Source: Acidobacteriota bacterium (lineage in GTDB: Bacteria > Acidobacteriota > Thermoanaerobaculia > Multivoradales > JAHEKO01). Taken from it: a DNA stretch of 17,559 bases. Position 1 is the stretch's first letter. The number at the start of each line of letters is the position of its first letter. The notes beneath the pieces were generated by a model. That model was given only the letters and a program-made list of their open reading frames with translations. It was not told where the DNA came from and did not search any database. Positions 14,923 through 17,559 of the stretch are shown here, piece after piece. The stretch is from positions 1-17,559 of the forward strand of contig JAOTZA010000031.1 of NCBI GenBank assembly GCA_029861655.1, in the 5' to 3' direction. The translations under genes and the position numbers were made by a program.

Positions 14923-15395
14923 GAATCCAAGAAAAGTATCCGTTGGTGACCGTTCTGGGCCTGGCAGCGCTTCTGGCGCTGGGCGTTGGGTTGGGCAAGG
15001 CGGCGGCCAAGCGTGACGCGGCGATCGAGTTCACCGACGTCGAGAAGCAGACCCAGGAATTCATCCAATACAACAAGACGATTACGCTGACACCCGAGCA
15101 GGAGGCCATCAAGTACGAGGCGCTAGCGGATCTTCCCGCTCCCTGCTGCTCCGATCGCTCCGCCTACACCTGCTGCTGTTCCTGCAACATGGCGCAAAGC
15201 TGGTGGGGGCTTTCTAAGCACGTGATCGCCAACGGAGGCTATGACGCCAAACAGGTCCGAGAGGTGGTTGAGCGTTGGTTTGCGTTTATCAATCCGGACG
15301 GCTTCAGCGGGGATTCCTGCTACAAGGGTGGTTGTGCCCGGTCGTTCGAGAACAACGGTTGCGGTGGCATGGACGACAAGAACGTCGTCTTCTGA
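14919..15395 (+). CDS. Membrane-anchored Cys-rich protein coupled to cusA, possible copper-binding protein
   Basis: A 158-aa protein from ATG 14919, which overlaps the cusA stop (ATGA) and has AGGAG eight bases upstream; the frame upstream is only a shadow of cusA. Residues ~8-27 form a signal anchor or signal peptide (PLVTVLGLAALLALGVGLG). The mature part has nine cysteines: Cys76, 77, 85, 86, 87, 89, 134, 139 and 148, with a dense TCCCSCNM cluster and SCYKGGC near the end. The order recalls extracytoplasmic PCYCGC-motif proteins, but the motif differs and I do not assign the family. Translational coupling to cusA and thiol density suggest a periplasmic Cu(I)/Ag(I) binding or delivery role; that is inference. 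A redox-active or [metal-cluster] protein is the alternative. Confidence 0.85.
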   Translation: MRIQEKYPLVTVLGLAALLALGVGLGKAAAKRDAAIEFTDVEKQTQEFIQYNKTITLTPEQEAIKYEALADLPAPCCSDRSAYTCCCSCNMAQSWWGLSKHVIANGGYDAKQVREVVERWFAFINPDGFSGDSCYKGGCARSFENNGCGGMDDKNVVF

Positions 15396-15433
15396 ACGGT
15401 TTCTTGGCAACCACGGATCCCTAGGTAGGTAGG

Positions 15434-16543
15434 ATGCACGAGGTCCTGACACGCTTTACATCGCTGCCCAACCTGCACCCGGCGCTCGTTCACTTCCCGA
15501 TCGCGCTGCTGCCGGTGGCGGTTCTGTTCGACTTCCTGCTGGTGGCTCTTCGCCGGCAGCGAGACTGGCTGGATCGAGCCGCGTCGTTGCTGTACCCAGT
15601 GGCGGGACTCGGGGCTTGGGCCGCCTACGAGGCAGGGGAGAAGGCGGCGGACGCGGTCGGATTGGCGGCCCCGATCGTCCAGCTCACTCTGAACAAGCAT
15701 TCGGACCTGGGGCACTACAGCTTCTGGCTGCTCAGTGCGCTAGCGGTGCTGCGACTCGCTCTTACGTTGTGGGACCCCGAGGTTCGGCGGCTCGTTCCGC
15801 GGGTCGTGATTCTGATGGTTGCCGTGGCTGGTGTGGCGCTGGTTTTTCGTACCGCGGACCTAGGCGGAGAACTCGTGTTCGGGCACGGCGTAGGCGTGGT
15901 GGGCGTCGATCACCCTGAATCGCCGGCAGACCCGACGCCGGATCAACCGGTTTCCGAGGACGAATCCAACGCGGCGAGTCGGTTGCTGGAAGGTCCCGAC
16001 GGTTCCCTCCGATGGGAACCCTTGCCGGGAGATCGAGAAGCCTTGGACTCGTTGCTTCGGGTCGCTCCGGGCTCGGACGCCGCGGCGGTTTCCTGGGGTT
16101 TCCCCGGAGATGGACCCGGTCTGGGGCTTGCCGTCGAAGGTGGCTCCATGCTGCTTCTTCCAGGGACCTTCGGCGACGTCCAAGTCGAGCTCGAGTTTCT
16201 GACCGACGATTTTGTGGGTGAGATCGGTGTCGTTCATCACGCGAGAAGCATCGATCAGGCGGGGTTCTTGACCGTGGCTCTGCCGGCCGGTGTATTCGTT
16301 CTCGGCTCTGTCGAGGGGGACTCGACACGCCGTCTCGACCGGCAATCGCGCCCTCTCACAGGGAAGCTGTTCAAGCTGACCGTGTCTGCGGTTGGGAGGC
16401 ACTTGCGAGGACTTCTTGGAGGAGACACGGTCGTTCACGGCCACGAGCCAGCGCTCCCAGAGGGAGCCTGTGGGCTTCTGGTCCGCGGCAGTGGCACCGT
16501 CCGCGTCGTGTCGATGGCGGTGATGCCGGTCGCCCCAGAGTGA
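15434..16543 (+). CDS. DUF2231-type membrane protein with C-terminal jelly-roll-like domain
   Basis: A 369-aa protein from ATG 15434, with AGGTAGG just upstream, 38 nt after the Cys-rich gene. The N-terminal ~150 residues are a DUF2231-like membrane domain: LHPALVHFPIALLPVAVLFD at residues ~14-33, further hydrophobic segments (FWLLSALAVLRLALTL and VVILMVAVAGVALVF), and the family-type DLGGELVFGHG near 145-155 with conserved His. An acidic linker with Pro and Asp follows (residues ~157-185). The C-terminal ~180 residues are beta-rich (VQVELEFLTDDFVGEIGVVHH, GRHLRGLLGGDTVVHG) and look like a LamG/DUF1080-type sandwich facing the periplasm. Function is unknown; DUF2231 proteins often sit near metal or electron-transfer genes. 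It probably belongs to the copper operon by spacing and direction. Confidence 0.82.
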   Translation: MHEVLTRFTSLPNLHPALVHFPIALLPVAVLFDFLLVALRRQRDWLDRAASLLYPVAGLGAWAAYEAGEKAADAVGLAAPIVQLTLNKHSDLGHYSFWLLSALAVLRLALTLWDPEVRRLVPRVVILMVAVAGVALVFRTADLGGELVFGHGVGVVGVDHPESPADPTPDQPVSEDESNAASRLLEGPDGSLRWEPLPGDREALDSLLRVAPGSDAAAVSWGFPGDGPGLGLAVEGGSMLLLPGTFGDVQVELEFLTDDFVGEIGVVHHARSIDQAGFLTVALPAGVFVLGSVEGDSTRRLDRQSRPLTGKLFKLTVSAVGRHLRGLLGGDTVVHGHEPALPEGACGLLVRGSGTVRVVSMAVMPVAPE

Positions 16544-16563
16544 GCTGGAAGCGAGCTCGCGTT

Positions 16564-16926
16564 CTAGAAAGGCTTGTAGAGAGCCAGGTAGGCGGCGATG
16601 GCACCGAGGATGGGCAACAGTACCAACAAGGGCTTGCTCCACTCCGGTTTGCGGTAGGGGAGCAGGACCAGAAGGCCGATAACAAACCACAAGGTGATTT
16701 TGGCGGCGAGCCAGCCGGAAAAAGCGACCCCGAGCTTGGCCCACATTCCAAAACCGCTCACCAGGGCGACGAGCAGCCCCAGGCCGTGGAGGGCACTGAT
16801 CAGCCCACTGGCTTTGTTGCCTTCCTTGCTGCCGCCGTTGGCAGCGTAGAGAGCCACGCCGCCTCCGACCGTGAACAGAAAGAGAATCGCCAGGATATGC
16901 AGGACCTTGTAGAACAGCAGAGACAT
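16564..16926 (-). CDS. Small four-helix integral membrane protein
   Basis: A 120-aa protein starting at ATG 16926 with a strong ribosome binding site (AAGGAGG, 8 nt upstream). Four hydrophobic helices are visible: roughly residues 5-28 (VLHILAILFLFTVGGGVALYA), 42-62 (LISALHGLGLLVALVSGFGMW), 68-88 (FSGWLAAKITLWFVIGLLVLL) and 97-117. His residues occur in helix 1 (KVLHI) and helix 2 (ALHG), positions where heme or quinone ligands occur in similar small membrane proteins of the CopD/SirB type, but I do not assign a family. The short loop NGGSKEGNKASG lies between helices 1 and 2. It is convergent with the DUF2231 gene and divergent from the TolB-like gene. Confidence 0.8.
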   Translation of the reverse strand: MSLLFYKVLHILAILFLFTVGGGVALYAANGGSKEGNKASGLISALHGLGLLVALVSGFGMWAKLGVAFSGWLAAKITLWFVIGLLVLLPYRKPEWSKPLLVLLPILGAIAAYLALYKPF

Positions 16927-16940
16927 CTATGTTTCCTCCT

Positions 16941-16978
16941 TGACAGCCAGAAGGCTATTCTGTCACTGCTGTGAGCAG
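16941..16978. repeat. Two adjacent inverted repeats upstream of the small membrane protein
   Basis: TGACAG (16941-16946) pairs with CTGTCA (16960-16965), and CTGCT (16966-16970) pairs with AGCAG (16974-16978). The first lies just behind the ribosome binding site of the minus-strand gene, where an operator would act. No known operator consensus is recognised. Confidence 0.35.
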
Positions 16979-17009
16979 AATCACGATTCTCCGCTCCGGC
17001 TCTCTCGGG

Positions 17010-17031
17010 AGTTGTCGGGGCGCCGACAACT
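17010..17031. repeat. Perfect 9-bp inverted repeat with 4-nt loop
   Basis: AGTTGTCGG (17010-17018) and CCGACAACT (17023-17031) flank GGCG. It is the strongest dyad in the window, in the middle of the divergent region between the small membrane protein and the TolB-like gene. A T-tract is absent on both strands, so operator or structured leader is favoured over terminator. A second stem, CGGGCT (17045-17050) with AGCCCG (17054-17059), follows. Confidence 0.55.
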
Positions 17032-17092
17032 GGACCTGGGTGGGCGGGCTGGCAGCCCGATTGCACGACGATTAGGCTCGCTAGAGGAGAGT

Positions 17093-17559
17093 ATGTCGAG
17101 AGCAAGACGGGCTACGCGATCTGAAACCCAGTCCTGTCCGTTCGGCAGGACGGTTGCCGTCACTTGCGGAGTCTCTTGGGGAGTCTTTTGGGGAGGGCTT
17201 GCGGGTCTGGCTTCTCTGTTGACTCTGACGCCGTCGCTGCGGGCTCAGTCCCCGGCAGGTGTTCCGGCGGCACCTAGATTGCTGATCGAGGACGCCCGCA
17301 CCGTGGACTGGGCTCCCAAGGGCGATTGGATCGCCTATGACCGGCCCGGTCCGGGAGGCTACTCACAGCTCCACATCGCCCGCCCGGATGGCTCGAGCGA
17401 GCGATGTATGACGTGTGACATCGATGTTCTCCGCAAACACCACGCGGCCAGTCCCGCGTGGCATCCGTCGGGCAAGTACCTGGTCTTCGTGGTCGAGAGA
17501 CCCGTCAAGATCCAGGGGGAGCCGTTGCCTTTTCGATCGGTCCCGGGTGGCAATATGGG
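17093..17559 (+). CDS. Secreted TolB/PD40-type beta-propeller protein (N-terminal part, cut by window edge)
   Basis: From the ATG at 17093, preceded by AGAGGAGAG, the frame stays open to the right edge (155 codons). The first ~52 residues are a long Arg-rich n-region followed by a hydrophobic core (GVFWGGLAGLASLLTLTPSLRAQ), a plausible signal peptide ending at RAQ. Next come propeller-blade repeats of the PD40/TolB type: VDWAPKGDWIAYDRPGPGGYSQLHIARPDGS, whose pattern is W-x-P-x-G-x-x-I-A-Y...L-x-x-x-x-x-D-G-S, and a second blade with PAWHPSGKYLVFVVE. Two cysteines in CMTCD sit between the blades. Such proteins are periplasmic or exported; the rest, including any enzyme domain, lies outside the window. 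A long n-region suggests the true start could be later, but no better in-frame start is visible. Confidence 0.75.
   Translation, partial: MSRARRATRSETQSCPFGRTVAVTCGVSWGVFWGGLAGLASLLTLTPSLRAQSPAGVPAAPRLLIEDARTVDWAPKGDWIAYDRPGPGGYSQLHIARPDGSSERCMTCDIDVLRKHHAASPAWHPSGKYLVFVVERPVKIQGEPLPFRSVPGGNM

Noticed and set aside
15860..16744. 294-codon minus-strand frame across the DUF2231 and small membrane genes
   Set aside because: It crosses two well-supported genes, and its composition is that of a frame shadow.
16938..16965. TTGACA near 16940 as a plus-strand promoter
   Set aside because: The next -10-like hexamer (TATTCT) is only about 10 nt away; the sequence is better explained as part of an inverted repeat.

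Overview
The window is GC-rich, gene-dense and typical of a free-living heterotrophic bacterium. The gene content (kynureninase of the 'GHSHQAWPD' type, an HME-RND copper pump with Cys-rich companions, a TolB-like secreted propeller protein) would suit Acidobacteriota or a related soil or sediment phylum. That assignment is inference only: there is no rRNA or marker gene here. I see no mobile element, CRISPR array, rRNA or tRNA.

Region 1 (1-4418) is a divergent catabolic locus. On the minus strand, tryptophan 2,3-dioxygenase is followed by the N-terminal third or less of a kynureninase that runs off the left edge. Together with a formamidase they convert tryptophan to anthranilate. On the plus strand a tightly coupled operon (SDR, RidA, crotonase, acyl-CoA dehydrogenase, with 4-nt overlaps or a 1-nt gap) looks like the lower part of an aerobic 2-aminobenzoyl-CoA route. 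The expected CoA ligase and 2-aminobenzoyl-CoA monooxygenase/reductase are not in the window. The ~100-bp divergent region carries promoter-like hexamers placed so that both messages would be nearly or fully leaderless.

Region 2 (4423-8324) is mixed. It holds an FkbM methyltransferase remnant with an internal deletion and frameshift, a minus-strand flavoprotein of the iodotyrosine-deiodinase type with a fully conserved substrate-zwitterion triad, a ~400-bp non-coding stretch, an RluA-family pseudouridine synthase, and a helical minus-strand protein that I do not recognise.

Region 3 (8408-16543) is a copper/silver efflux operon. A TTGACA promoter leads into a small secreted Cys-rich CopL-like protein, then CusC-like outer-membrane factor, CusB-like adaptor with heavy-metal-binding domain, and CusA with the complete Met triad (M563, M613, M662). 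It continues with a second membrane-anchored protein with nine cysteines whose start overlaps the cusA stop, and ends with a DUF2231-type membrane protein with an unusual C-terminal beta domain.

Region 4 (16564-17559) has a small four-helix membrane protein on the minus strand, a 166-bp intergenic region rich in inverted repeats, and the beginning of a secreted TolB/PD40 beta-propeller protein that is cut by the right edge.
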